A stretch of 64,000 nt of DNA from Micromonospora narathiwatensis. GTDB lineage: Bacteria > Actinomycetota > Actinomycetes > Mycobacteriales > Micromonosporaceae. The stretch lies in the NCBI RefSeq assembly GCF_900089605.1, contig NZ_LT594324.1, positions 2,728,001 to 2,792,000 of the forward strand. The letters are read 5' to 3'. The notes under the pieces were generated by a model. It saw only the letters and a program-made list of their open reading frames with translations. It was not told the DNA's origin and ran no database searches. The position numbers and the translations under genes are program-made. The first letter of the stretch is position 1. Every line of letters begins with the position of its first letter. Below, in pieces: positions 1 through 8,298 of the stretch.

Positions 1-75
1 CGCCAGCGCGCGCCGGGTGATCGGGGAGAGCCGCAGCCGGTCGTCCAGCGCCCGGGCCAGCCGGTCGGTGATCAC
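1..75 (-). CDS. qcrB: Cytochrome bc complex cytochrome b subunit, N-terminal fragment
   Basis: Only the first 25 codons lie in the window; the rest is beyond position 1. The reading frame opens with GTG at 75 and overlaps the qcrA stop by four bases (GTGA), the same coupling used elsewhere in this operon. The visible peptide (VITDRLARALDDRL followed by RLSPITRRALA) resembles the N-terminal cytoplasmic stretch of actinobacterial cytochrome b. The assignment rests mostly on position: qcrC-qcrA-qcrB is the standard order. Cytochrome b would carry the two b-haems and the quinol sites of the bc complex in the membrane. Confidence 0.7.
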   Translation of the reverse strand, partial: MITDRLARALDDRLRLSPITRRALA

Positions 76-935
76 GGCCGCCTCCAGAAGCCGGCGCCGG
101 GCGGACCGGTGAAGTCACCGGTGGCGCGCAGGAACCCGTCCGGGCCGACCTCGATCGGCAGGCCCGGCAGCGGCCGGGCGGCCGGGCCGGCCACCGGGCG
201 CGCGTCGGCCAGCAGGTCGAACGAGGACTGGTGGCAGGGGCAGAGCAGCCGTCCGGTGCCCTTGAGATAGAGCCGGACCGGGCAGCCGGCATGGGTGCAC
301 AGCAGCGACCAGACGACCAGGCCGCCGAGGTGGCCGCCGGAGGGCGGCCGGGTGAAGCGTTCCGGTTCCAGCCGGACCGCGAAGGCGGGGCCGTCCCCGG
401 AGTCGACGGAGCCCTCCGGGAACACCCCGACCAGCGTGTCGGCCGGCACGTCCTCGGGCCGCAGCGGCCGGCCCTGCTCGTCGACGAGCCGGACCCCCGG
501 GCCCCACGGGGTGCTCGACAACGCCTGTGCCGGGCGCCGACGGTTCCAGGGCAGCAGCGAGCGCAGCGGGAACAGGACGGCGACGCCGAGCGCGGTCACC
601 GCCAGCCCGAGGGCCGCCAGCAGGCCGCGCCGCCGGACCGGGCTGTCCGGCGCGGACAGCACCGCCGCCGTCATCGCCTGCTCGTCCGGCGGCGGGGTGA
701 AGCCCTCGTGCTCCTCGACGTACCCGCCGACCGGGACGAGGTGCCGCCCCCACTGCGCGAGTCCCACGGCCAGCCCGGCGAGGGCCACCGCCAGGCAGAC
801 GCCCTCCCACCGGGGGCCGGCGTTGAGCCCGTACGCCACGGCGAAGCCGACCGCCCCGGCCGCGCTGACCAGGAAGGCGGTGACGATGCGGCGGCCGGCC
901 GCCCGTTCGGCCGCCGGGGGATGCCGGGCGCTCAC
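72..935 (-). CDS. qcrA: Rieske iron-sulfur subunit of the cytochrome bc complex
   Basis: This 287-residue protein carries electrons from quinol to cytochrome c in the membrane-bound bc complex. Both halves of the Rieske 2Fe-2S site are visible: CTHAGC near residue 213 and CPCHQSSF near residue 231. The N-terminal half has three hydrophobic segments (about residues 17-35, 42-60 and 118-138), the three-helix anchor seen in actinobacterial QcrA rather than the single helix of proteobacteria. The start is GTG at 935, which overlaps the qcrC stop (GTGA); a longer upstream frame exists but has no membrane-protein character. It sits between qcrC and qcrB, so translational coupling is likely. Confidence 0.93.
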   Translation of the reverse strand: MSARHPPAAERAAGRRIVTAFLVSAAGAVGFAVAYGLNAGPRWEGVCLAVALAGLAVGLAQWGRHLVPVGGYVEEHEGFTPPPDEQAMTAAVLSAPDSPVRRRGLLAALGLAVTALGVAVLFPLRSLLPWNRRRPAQALSSTPWGPGVRLVDEQGRPLRPEDVPADTLVGVFPEGSVDSGDGPAFAVRLEPERFTRPPSGGHLGGLVVWSLLCTHAGCPVRLYLKGTGRLLCPCHQSSFDLLADARPVAGPAARPLPGLPIEVGPDGFLRATGDFTGPPGAGFWRRP

Positions 936-1738
936 TGCCCTGCCCTCTGGCCCAGCCAGCGGACGGCGCCGACCAGCAGCACCAGCGTCACCAGCCAGGC
1001 CACCAGCCCCTCGGCGAGCGGACCCAGCCGCCCGAGCGGGTTGCCGCCCCGGTCCAGCCGCTCGCCGCGCAGTCGTCCCACGTACGTGGTCAGGTCGTTC
1101 ACCTGCGCGTCGCTGAGCACCTGGCTCGGGAAGACCGGCATCAGTCCGGGGCCGACCCGGATCGCCTCGGCGACCTGGGTGGGGGTGGCCCGGTCCAGCG
1201 GTGGGGCGATCCACCCGTTGGTCAGCACCGCGCCGGCGCCGGTCGCCCCGTGGCAGCCCGCGCAGTTCGCCGCGAACAGCTCCCGGCCCGAGCCGAGGTT
1301 CCCGGGAGCGACCCGCGGGATCTGCGGCCCGCCGCCGAAGCTCGACACGTGGTCGACCAGGGCCGCGATGTCGTCGGCCGAGAAGGCCGGTTGCCCGCGC
1401 CGGGCCTGCTGTTCCTCGTGCGTCAGCGGCATCCGTCCGGTGGAGACCTGGAAGTCCGCCGAGGCCGCGCCGACGTCGATCAGGGACGGTCCCAGCTGTG
1501 TGCCCTGCCCCTGTGGGCCGTGGCAGCTCGCGCAGCTCTCCAGGTAGAGCCGGCTGCCCCGGTCGCCCGGCCCGGGTGGGCCGGTGGTCGCGGTGGGCGC
1601 CGGGCCGGCGGTCGCGGTGGGGGTCGGTGTGGGGGCGAGCACCGCCGGGCCGGCGGCGAGCAGCAGCACCGCTCCCGCCGCGAGGGCCCGGTGCGGGTGC
1701 GCGGTGGGCAGCCGGGGCGCCGGTCGGGTACGCCGCAT
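932..1738 (-). CDS. qcrC: Dihaem cytochrome c subunit of the cytochrome bc complex
   Basis: A 268-residue exported dihaem cytochrome c. It has an N-terminal signal or anchor helix (about residues 18-36), a Pro/Thr/Ala-rich linker, two cytochrome c folds with haem motifs CASCH near 69 and CAGCH near 158, and a C-terminal membrane helix (about 243-262). This is the actinobacterial QcrC plan, in which the dihaem protein replaces cytochrome c1 and passes electrons directly to the oxidase inside a III-IV supercomplex. The ATG is at 1738, three bases after the stop of the upstream cytochrome c gene, and the end overlaps qcrA by four bases. Confidence 0.93.
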   Translation of the reverse strand: MRRTRPAPRLPTAHPHRALAAGAVLLLAAGPAVLAPTPTPTATAGPAPTATTGPPGPGDRGSRLYLESCASCHGPQGQGTQLGPSLIDVGAASADFQVSTGRMPLTHEEQQARRGQPAFSADDIAALVDHVSSFGGGPQIPRVAPGNLGSGRELFAANCAGCHGATGAGAVLTNGWIAPPLDRATPTQVAEAIRVGPGLMPVFPSQVLSDAQVNDLTTYVGRLRGERLDRGGNPLGRLGPLAEGLVAWLVTLVLLVGAVRWLGQRAGQ

Positions 1739-1741
1739 GGC

Positions 1742-2137
1742 TCAGCCCGCGGTGTAGAGGTAGGCGACGATGTCCTGCGCGTCGATCGCGCTGACGCCCA
1801 GGTTGGGCATGGCGGTGCCGGGCTGGACCGCCTGCGGATCGGTGATCCAGCGGCGCAGGTTGTCGGCGTTGTTGGGCAGCTCACCGGCGATGTAGGAGCG
1901 GGCGCCGAACTGGGTCAGCGGCGGACCCACCAGCCCGTTGGCGCGGTTGACGCCCGGGATGGTGTGACAGGACCCGCAGCCGTACTGGGCGATCAGCTGC
2001 GCGCCCCGGTCGGGCCGCCCGGCGTGTGACTGCGGTGGCGGCGGGGGCGGGGCCGTCGAGGCGCAGCCGGGGACGGCGACGATCGGCAGGCCGACGAGGG
2101 CCGCGCCGAGCGCCCGGAGGGTACGGGTCAGCGTCAT
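1742..2137 (-). CDS. Monohaem cytochrome c lipoprotein
   Basis: A 131-residue predicted lipoprotein: hydrophobic signal followed by a lipobox (VAVPGC, Cys near 25), a proline-rich spacer, then one class I cytochrome c domain with CGSCH near residue 54 and a likely Met ligand in the GTAMPNLG stretch. It would be tethered to the outer face of the membrane and could shuttle electrons between QcrC and the CuA/haem c domain of CtaC. The start ATG overlaps the ctaG stop (ATGA). An extra single-haem cytochrome between oxidase and bc genes is not part of the minimal actinobacterial supercomplex, so its exact role is inferred. Confidence 0.85.
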   Translation of the reverse strand: MTLTRTLRALGAALVGLPIVAVPGCASTAPPPPPPQSHAGRPDRGAQLIAQYGCGSCHTIPGVNRANGLVGPPLTQFGARSYIAGELPNNADNLRRWITDPQAVQPGTAMPNLGVSAIDAQDIVAYLYTAG

Positions 2138-3021
2138 CAGGCCATCCCTTCCGATCCGGCCTCGGCCACCGCCGGCCGAGCCACCGCCTGCGGAACGTCG
2201 GAGCGGTCCATCCGCAGCAGCCAGCGCAGGAACACGGCCAGCGCCACGACCAGCACGACCGCGTCCATCGGCGCCCACATCAGCAGCCCGGCGAGTTGCT
2301 GGTCGGTCAGCGGGTCGGGGCCGAGCACGCGCGGCGGGTAGACCGGTTCCGGGGCGAAGGTGAGCACGGCGCCGAGGGCGGAGGCGGGCAGCATGGTGCC
2401 CACCAGCAGCAGCACGGTCACCGGGGCGGGCGGGCGGCGCCGGGCGGCGCCGAGCACCGGCGCCCAGAACAGCCAGGCCGTGCCGAGCAGGCACAGGTGC
2501 TCGGCGGCGTGCACGGCGGGCCGGTCCACCGCCGCGACGTACGGCCCCGGCAGGTGCCAGAACCAGAGCATGACCATCTGCGCCGCCCCGGCCAGCGGGG
2601 CGTACGCGGTGGGCCGGCGCAGCCGACGTACCGGTGGCGACGCCCGGCAGCGGGCCAGCAGCCGGCGCAGCGACCGCGGCGCGGCCAGGCTCAGCGGCAG
2701 CCCGACGGCGCCGGCCGCGAGCAGCGGTCCCGCCACCAGCAGGAGCAGCATGTGCTGGGCCATGTGACCGGCGAACGAGGATTCGGCCAGCGTGTGCACC
2801 GGGCCGTGGTCCGCGGCGAGCACCACCAGCACCCCGGCGCCGAACGCGCCCACCCGCCAGGCCGGCAGGACCGCGCCGGCGCCGCGTCGGTACCACAGTT
2901 CGTGGACGCCCCGGCCGTAGCCGGCGGCGAGTACGCAGATCGCGACCACGGCCAGCATGGTCAGCAGGCTCTCGGCCGGGGCGTCCGGGCCGTGGGCCCG
3001 CGGCAGGGTCACCGCTGGCAT
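2137..3021 (-). CDS. ctaG: Cytochrome c oxidase assembly factor CtaG, caa3 type
   Basis: A multi-pass membrane protein of 294 residues matching the caa3_CtaG family, which helps insert copper into caa3 oxidases in Gram-positive bacteria. Typical features are the His-rich stretch HMAQHMLLLLVAGPLL near residues 87-100, the WFWHLPGPY segment near 155 and AAEHLCLLGTAWLFW near 175, with about seven hydrophobic helices overall. ATG at 3021 is taken as the start, but GTG at 3012 would make the four-base GTGA overlap used elsewhere in the operon and is equally possible. Placement after ctaE supports the role. Confidence 0.85.
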   Translation of the reverse strand: MPAVTLPRAHGPDAPAESLLTMLAVVAICVLAAGYGRGVHELWYRRGAGAVLPAWRVGAFGAGVLVVLAADHGPVHTLAESSFAGHMAQHMLLLLVAGPLLAAGAVGLPLSLAAPRSLRRLLARCRASPPVRRLRRPTAYAPLAGAAQMVMLWFWHLPGPYVAAVDRPAVHAAEHLCLLGTAWLFWAPVLGAARRRPPAPVTVLLLVGTMLPASALGAVLTFAPEPVYPPRVLGPDPLTDQQLAGLLMWAPMDAVVLVVALAVFLRWLLRMDRSDVPQAVARPAVAEAGSEGMA

Positions 3022-3413
3022 GGCGGGAAGACCAGCACGGCGATCCCGCCGAGCACGATGATGGCGAGGAACATCAGGTTGGCCCAGACGCCGAGTACGG
3101 CCAGCATCCGGGACCGGTCGTAGGCGCGGCCGGTCGTCCCGCTCGCCTGGGCCGCCGCGGTGTGCCGCCAGGCCAGTACGGCCACCAGCAGGGCGCCCAC
3201 GGTGACCAGGCCGGGGATCACCACGGCCAGCCCGAGCGCCTGCCAGAGCGGCAGGGCGGCGATGGACGCCGAGCCGCGGGCGCAGGCCAGTTCGTCCAGC
3301 GACCAGGCGGCGAGCAGGTGCGCCGCCCAGGCGACGGCACCGCCGAGCACGCCGTACCAGAGCAGCAGCCCGCCGGCCAGGCGGGTTCGGGAGTCGGGCC
3401 GGGTGGTGGTCAT
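3009..3413 (-). CDS. Small membrane protein of the oxidase operon, unknown function
   Basis: A 134-residue protein with three clear hydrophobic segments (about residues 15-36, 55-80 and 106-130) and a short C-terminal PPCQR tail. I do not recognise a named family. It starts with an ATG that overlaps the ctaE stop (ATGA) and overlaps the start of ctaG, so it is embedded in the translation-coupled oxidase operon. By position it could be a small oxidase subunit (a CtaF-like subunit IV) or an assembly helper; the sequence itself does not decide this. Confidence 0.75.
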   Translation of the reverse strand: MTTTRPDSRTRLAGGLLLWYGVLGGAVAWAAHLLAAWSLDELACARGSASIAALPLWQALGLAVVIPGLVTVGALLVAVLAWRHTAAAQASGTTGRAYDRSRMLAVLGVWANLMFLAIIVLGGIAVLVFPPCQR

Positions 3414-4042
3414 CACAGCCGCGGGGAGAGGTAGATGGTGAACAGGATGGCGACCCACACCGTGTCGACGAAGTGCCAGTAGATGGCGGCGTTGCGGACG
3501 CGTTCGTGACGGTGGGAGCCGAAGCTGCCGCCGCGCAGCGAGGCGGCGAGCAGCCACCCGATCATCGTCAGCCCGACCAGGACGTGCAGCCCGTGGAAGC
3601 CGGTGATCAGATAGAACAGCGAGCCGTAGACGTTGGTGGTCAGGGTGTACAGCTTGGTGTCGTCGAAGTACTCCTTCACGAGCAGGCCGATGAAGGAAAG
3701 TCCGAGCAGCATGGTGGTGGCGAGTCCGACCTGCAGCCGTCCGCGGCGGCCCTGCCGGATGCCGCGTTCGGCCCAGACCACCGGAATGCTGCTGGGCACC
3801 AGCACCACGGTCATCAGCAGCGGGATGAGCAGCTTCGGCTTGTCGATCCCGTCCGGCGGCCACTGCGGGCCGAACTGGAAGCGCAGGTAGAAGTAGCTGC
3901 CGAGCAGGCAGGCGAAGAGGGTGGCCTCGGTGGCCACGAACATCACCATGCCCCACCAGCCGGTCGGCCGACCGACCGGCTCTTCCGTGCTCAGCGCCTC
4001 CGCGCCGGTGGCCGCGGCCACCACCCCGCCCCGGCCGGTCAC
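3413..4042 (-). CDS. ctaE: Cytochrome c oxidase subunit III
   Basis: A 209-residue, five-helix subunit III of a haem-copper oxidase. Recognisable family segments are GWWGMVMFVATEATLFACLLGSY near the N-terminus, the GFHGLHVLVGLTMIGWL helix and the C-terminal YWHFVDTVWVAIL stretch, the last two being the best conserved parts of COX III. The start is GTG at 4042, overlapping the ctaD stop (GTGA). Length and helix number match bacterial caa3 subunit III. It has no redox centre; it stabilises subunit I and the proton path. Confidence 0.95.
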   Translation of the reverse strand: MTGRGGVVAAATGAEALSTEEPVGRPTGWWGMVMFVATEATLFACLLGSYFYLRFQFGPQWPPDGIDKPKLLIPLLMTVVLVPSSIPVVWAERGIRQGRRGRLQVGLATTMLLGLSFIGLLVKEYFDDTKLYTLTTNVYGSLFYLITGFHGLHVLVGLTMIGWLLAASLRGGSFGSHRHERVRNAAIYWHFVDTVWVAILFTIYLSPRL

Positions 4043-5967
4043 GCCGCCACCCCCAGTTCCGCCTCGGGGCGGCGCGGCGGCCAGAGCCAGGCCGCGATCG
4101 TCGCCGCCACCACCAGCACCGCCGCCACCGCCACCGGGTACCAGCCGAACAGCAGGGTGACGAAGAAGACCAGCAGCGCCCCGGCGAGCAGCAGCGGTCT
4201 GAGGCTGGACTCCGGCATGTCGACCGCCCGTTCGTAGCGGGCATCCAGTTCGCTGGTGAACAGGGTGCGTCTGCCGTCGCTGAGGATCCGGTCCTCGGTC
4301 GCCCCCGCGCCGGTGGACTCGGCGGTCCGTTCGTCCCAGGTGGGGTGGAGGCTGTGCACCCGGGGGATGACCGGGAAGTTGTACGGCTCGGGCGGCGAGG
4401 CCGCCGTCCACTCCAGGGTGTCGGCCTCCCACGGGTCCGGCGGGGCCGGCTTGCCCCGCAGCAGGGCGTGCACGACGCCGGCGAGCACCAGCAGCAGCCC
4501 GAGCGCCAGCAGGTACGACCCGGCGGTGCTGACCAGGTTCCACCCGTCCCAGCCGGGCTCGCTGGGGTAGGTGTAGATCCGTCGGGGCATGCCGAACAGG
4601 CCGGTGAGGTGCATCGGGAAGAACGTGACGTGCATGCCGGCGAAGACCAGCCAGAAGGCCCAGCGGCCGAGACCCTCGTGGTACATCCGGCCGGTGATCT
4701 TGGGGAGCCAGAAGTAGACGCCGGCGAGCATCGGGAACACCGCCCCGCCGATCAGCACGTAGTGGAAGTGCGCCACCACGAAGTACGAGTCGGTGGTCTG
4801 CTGGTCGAACGCGGTCAGCGCGAACATCGCGCCGGTGAAGCCGCCGAGCACGAACGTCACGATGAACCCGATGACGAACAGCAGCGGCGTCCGCAGCACC
4901 AGCCGGCCGAGCATCATGGTGGCCAGCCAGGCGAAGATCTGGAGGCCGGACGGGATCGTGATGATCGTGCTGGCCGCGCTGAAGAAGCTGTAGGACAGCT
5001 GCGGCAGCCCGGTGGCGAACATGTGGTGCACCCAGACCCCGAACGAGATGATCGAGATCGCGACGATCGCCAGCACGATCAACGGGTAGCCGACCACGCC
5101 GCGGCGGGTGAACGCGGGGAGCACGGCGGAGACGATGCCCAGCCCCGGCATCACGATGATGTACACGTCGGGATGCCCGAAGATCCAGAACAGGTGCTGC
5201 CACAGCAGCACGTTCCCGCCGCCGGCCGGGTCGAAGAAGTGGGTGCCGAAGCGGCGGTCGAGGAAGAGCATGGCGTTGTCCGCGTTCAACGCCGGCAACG
5301 CGAAGATCACCATGAAGGAGGTGGCCACGATCGCCCAGACGAAGAGCGGCACCCGGTTGAGCGACATCCCCGGCGCGCGCAGTTTCAGCGCGGTGACGAT
5401 GAAGTTGATCGACGCGGAGGTGGTGGAGATGCCGAGGAAGAGCAGGCCGAGCGAGTAGATGTCCATGTGCAGCCCGGGGTTGTGCTGCAGTTGGTTGAGT
5501 GGCGCGTAGGCGAACCAGCCGTTGTTCGGCGCCGCTCCGAACGGCACGCTGGCCCACATGAACAGGCCGGCGAAGAGGAACACCCAGTAGCCGAAGGCGT
5601 TCAGCCGGGGAAACGCCATGTCCCGGGCGCCGATCATCAGCGGGACGAGGAAGTTGCCGAAGCCGAAGAGCATCGGGGTGGCGAACAGGAAGATCATCGC
5701 CGTGCCGTGCATGGTGAAGAGCTGGTTGTACTCCTGCGGGGAGACCACACCGGACTCGGGGCGGGCGAGCTGGGTCCGCATCACCAGCGCGCTGAGGCCG
5801 GCGAGCACGAAGAAGAAGCCGGCGGTGACCAGGTAGCGCCGGCCGATCCGCTTGTGGTCGGTGGTGCCGAACCAGGCCCGCAGCGAGGGACGCTCGCCCC
5901 AGTGTTCGGCCAGCCGGGCCAGGTCGTCGCCGTGGAGGCCAACGGGTGCGCTGGTGGTCGTCGACAT
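4039..5967 (-). CDS. ctaD: Cytochrome c oxidase subunit I, caa3 type
   Basis: The 642-residue catalytic subunit of a haem-copper oxidase, reducing O2 to water and pumping protons. All metal-binding parts are visible: the low-spin haem His in TMHGTAMIF (near 85), GHPDVY with the His-Tyr copper B pair (near 264), VHHMF (near 313) and HFHYVLIGG with the two haem ligands (near 398). After the twelve-helix core there is a roughly 100-residue C-terminal extension with two more hydrophobic segments (about 590-640), as in Bacillus-type caa3 subunit I. The ATG at 5967 lies eight bases after ctaC. Confidence 0.97.
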   Translation of the reverse strand: MSTTTSAPVGLHGDDLARLAEHWGERPSLRAWFGTTDHKRIGRRYLVTAGFFFVLAGLSALVMRTQLARPESGVVSPQEYNQLFTMHGTAMIFLFATPMLFGFGNFLVPLMIGARDMAFPRLNAFGYWVFLFAGLFMWASVPFGAAPNNGWFAYAPLNQLQHNPGLHMDIYSLGLLFLGISTTSASINFIVTALKLRAPGMSLNRVPLFVWAIVATSFMVIFALPALNADNAMLFLDRRFGTHFFDPAGGGNVLLWQHLFWIFGHPDVYIIVMPGLGIVSAVLPAFTRRGVVGYPLIVLAIVAISIISFGVWVHHMFATGLPQLSYSFFSAASTIITIPSGLQIFAWLATMMLGRLVLRTPLLFVIGFIVTFVLGGFTGAMFALTAFDQQTTDSYFVVAHFHYVLIGGAVFPMLAGVYFWLPKITGRMYHEGLGRWAFWLVFAGMHVTFFPMHLTGLFGMPRRIYTYPSEPGWDGWNLVSTAGSYLLALGLLLVLAGVVHALLRGKPAPPDPWEADTLEWTAASPPEPYNFPVIPRVHSLHPTWDERTAESTGAGATEDRILSDGRRTLFTSELDARYERAVDMPESSLRPLLLAGALLVFFVTLLFGWYPVAVAAVLVVAATIAAWLWPPRRPEAELGVAA

Positions 5968-5975
5968 GCCCCCAC

Positions 5976-6998
5976 CTACTCCAGCGATCGCAGGTACGCG
6001 ATGAGGTCGGGCAGTCGGGCCGCCTCGACCTGCTGCGGCGGCATGGCGTTGCCCGGCTTGACCGTCTGCGAGTTGGCGATCCAGCCGCCCAGGTGGCCGG
6101 CGTCGTTGGGCACCGCCCCGGCGCCGATGCTCCACCGGGAGCCGACGTTCGACAGGTCCGGCCCGACCGTCCCCTGCGCTCCGGTGCCGCGGATGCTGTG
6201 GCAGGCGGCGCAGGTGCCCTGGACGAACGCCTGCTCGCCGCGGCGCTCGGCGTCGGTCTGCGGCTGCCGGGCCGGGGCATCCAGTCGGGCCAGCCAGGCG
6301 TCGAACTCGGCGCGGGGCTGCGCGACGACGAGGAAGGCCATGTGGGCGTGCTGGGTGCCGCAGTACTCGGCGCACTGGCCGCGGTAACTGCCGGCCCGCT
6401 CCGCCTGGAGCCAGGTCTCCCGGGTCTCCCCGGCGATCAGGTCGGTCTTCGGCATCAGCTGCGGCACCCAGAAGCTGTGCAGCACGTCGTCGGTGCGCAG
6501 GCGTACCCGGACCCGCTCCCCCACCGGGATGTGGATCTCGTTGGCGGTGGCGCCGGACGCGCCCGCGTAGCGGACCTCCCACCACCAGGTGTGGCCGGTC
6601 ACCTCCACGGTGGGCGCGTCCCGGTCGGGTGCCGCGCCGAGCGCGGCGAGGTCGCGCAGGCCCGCACCGTAGACGGCGACGAGGATGACGAACGGGATCG
6701 CGGCCCCGGCGATCGCGACGAAGCGCAGCGGCTGCCCGTGGCGTACCCGCACGTCGCCCCGCCGGAACACCAGGGCCCAGACCAGCAGCGCCATGACCTC
6801 GACGAACACGGCCACGGAGATCCAGAACAGCAGCCACCACAGGTTCGCGACCCGGCTCGCCCCGGCACCGCCCGGGTTCAGCGCCGACGGCGAGTCACCG
6901 GCGCAGCCGGTGAGCAGGCACAGGCCGAACAGCGCGCTGACGACCGGGCGCGGGCGCCGCCGGATCGCGCTCGGGGTCGTCTGCGCTGTCGTCTCCAT
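5976..6998 (-). CDS. ctaC: Cytochrome c oxidase subunit II with fused cytochrome c
   Basis: A 340-residue lipoprotein subunit II of caa3 type. Order: signal with lipobox LLTGC (Cys 32), two membrane helices (about 50-75 and 88-112), a cupredoxin domain with the CuA site QCAEYCGTQHAHM (about 210-222), then a C-terminal cytochrome c domain with CAACH near 262 and a likely Met ligand in GNAMPP. Electrons enter through haem c, pass to CuA and then to subunit I. It is the first gene of the operon. The fused haem domain separates this oxidase from the aa3-type CtaC found in the main actinobacterial supercomplex. Confidence 0.96.
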   Translation of the reverse strand: METTAQTTPSAIRRRPRPVVSALFGLCLLTGCAGDSPSALNPGGAGASRVANLWWLLFWISVAVFVEVMALLVWALVFRRGDVRVRHGQPLRFVAIAGAAIPFVILVAVYGAGLRDLAALGAAPDRDAPTVEVTGHTWWWEVRYAGASGATANEIHIPVGERVRVRLRTDDVLHSFWVPQLMPKTDLIAGETRETWLQAERAGSYRGQCAEYCGTQHAHMAFLVVAQPRAEFDAWLARLDAPARQPQTDAERRGEQAFVQGTCAACHSIRGTGAQGTVGPDLSNVGSRWSIGAGAVPNDAGHLGGWIANSQTVKPGNAMPPQQVEAARLPDLIAYLRSLE

Positions 6999-7135
6999 CG
7001 GAACGGACAGTAGACCGGCCTGGGCGCTTACATACCTTTTACGGAGATTTGGGATTAAGCACCACTTCGCGCCTTATGGTGGACCCCGCAGTCCTGCCCC
7101 TCCGGCAAGCGCCCACGGGCGCGGACAGGGAGATC
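6999..7135. promoter_or_regulatory. Divergent promoter region of the oxidase and ccm operons
   Basis: About 137 bases separate the divergent starts of ctaC (-) and ccmC (+). The stretch around 7029-7065 is markedly richer in A and T than its surroundings, as expected for promoters. I could not fix convincing -35/-10 pairs for either direction. A GGGAG ribosome binding site at 7127-7131 sets the ccmC start. Shared control of the two operons is plausible but not shown. Confidence 0.5.
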
Positions 7136-7894
7136 ATGCGATCCTCCACGGTGGACCTGGTCGCGGACACCGCCCGAGCGGCCGCCGCACGCCGTACGAC
7201 GGCCTGGCTCGCCGGCGGGCTGAGCACCGCCGCGGCGGTGGCCGGCGGCTGGGTGGCTCCCCCGGACGCGGTGCAGGGCCAGGCGCAACGGCTCATGTAC
7301 CTGCACGTCCCCGCCGCCTGGGTGGCGTACCTCGCGTTCGCCGTCGTGCTGGCCGCCGGCGGCGCGTACCTGATCGGGGGCGACCTGCGCTGGGACCGCT
7401 TCGCCCGGGCCGCCGCTGAGGTCGGGGTGGTGCTCACCGCCGTCGCCATCGGCACCGGATCGCTCTGGGGGCACCTGGTCTGGGGCACCTGGTGGGCGTG
7501 GGACCCCCGGCTGGTCAGCACCGCCCTGCTGCTGGTCGCGTACGCCGGTTATCTGGCCCTGCGCCGGGCGGTGAGCGAGCGGACCGGGGCGCGTGACGGC
7601 GGTGACCACCGGGTGGCGCGCCCGGCGGCGGTGGTCGGCGTCGGCGGCTTCCTGCTCGTCCCGGTGGTGCACTTCTCCGTGGTCTGGTGGCGCTCGCTGC
7701 ACCAGCAGGCGACCGTGCTCGCCCCGCAGCGCCCGCCGATCGACGCGCGGATGGGTGCCGCGCTGCTGCTCGCCGTCGCCGCCGCCACCCTCGTCGCGTC
7801 CTGCGTCGTGCTGCGCCGGGTGGTCCGGCTGGAGCGGCGGCTGGCCGGCGACCCCGCGCCCGCCGCCGAGCGCCCGCTGGCCCGGGTCGGATGA
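7136..7894 (+). CDS. ccmC: Cytochrome c maturation haem protein CcmC
   Basis: A 252-residue, six-helix membrane protein with the tryptophan-rich WWD signature of the haem-handling family (WGTWWAWDPRLVS, about residues 117-130) and flanking membrane-edge histidines (YLHVPAAW near 55; VVHFSVVWW near 180). In System I maturation CcmC loads haem onto CcmE. The ATG at 7136 has a GGGAG site five bases upstream; an in-frame ATG 87 bases earlier lacks one. It heads a five-gene operon, overlapping ccmE by four bases. The neighbours ccmA, ccmB and ccmD expected next to ccmC in proteobacteria are absent here. Confidence 0.9.
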   Translation: MRSSTVDLVADTARAAAARRTTAWLAGGLSTAAAVAGGWVAPPDAVQGQAQRLMYLHVPAAWVAYLAFAVVLAAGGAYLIGGDLRWDRFARAAAEVGVVLTAVAIGTGSLWGHLVWGTWWAWDPRLVSTALLLVAYAGYLALRRAVSERTGARDGGDHRVARPAAVVGVGGFLLVPVVHFSVVWWRSLHQQATVLAPQRPPIDARMGAALLLAVAAATLVASCVVLRRVVRLERRLAGDPAPAAERPLARVG

Positions 7895-8298
7895 TCCGTC
7901 GCCGGGCGGGCCGGGCCGCCCTCGTCGCCGCGCTGCTCGCCGCCGGTGCGCTGCTGGTCACCGGCGCGCTGCGGGACACCCTGACCTACTACCGCACCCC
8001 GGCCGAGGTGCTCGACGACCCGGCCGCCGCCGGGGAGCGGATCCGCCTCGGCGGTGACGTGGTGCCCGGGTCGCTGCGCCGCGACGGCGACCTGGTGGTG
8101 TTCCGGCTCGCCGCGGGCGGCCACGAGATCACCGTACGGCAACGCGGCGTGCCACCGGAGACGTTCCGCGAGGGCGAGGGGGCGGTCGTCGAGGGCACCC
8201 TGGCGACCGACGGTGTGTTCCACTCCGACCACGTGGTGGTCCGGCACGGCAACGAGTACCGCCCGTCCACCGCCCCGGGACCGGTCGATGCTCGGTGA
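7891..8298 (+). CDS. ccmE: Haem chaperone CcmE
   Basis: A 135-residue membrane-anchored haem chaperone: one N-terminal helix (about residues 7-27) followed by an OB-fold beta domain (starting near DTLTYYRTPAEVL) and the haem-linking HxxxY motif, seen as HGNEY (His 119, Tyr 123). In System I the His forms a covalent bond with haem before delivery to CcmF. The ATG overlaps the ccmC stop (ATGA). The His form, not the Cys variant of some archaeal and deltaproteobacterial CcmE, is present. Confidence 0.92.
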   Translation: MIRRRAGRAALVAALLAAGALLVTGALRDTLTYYRTPAEVLDDPAAAGERIRLGGDVVPGSLRRDGDLVVFRLAAGGHEITVRQRGVPPETFREGEGAVVEGTLATDGVFHSDHVVVRHGNEYRPSTAPGPVDAR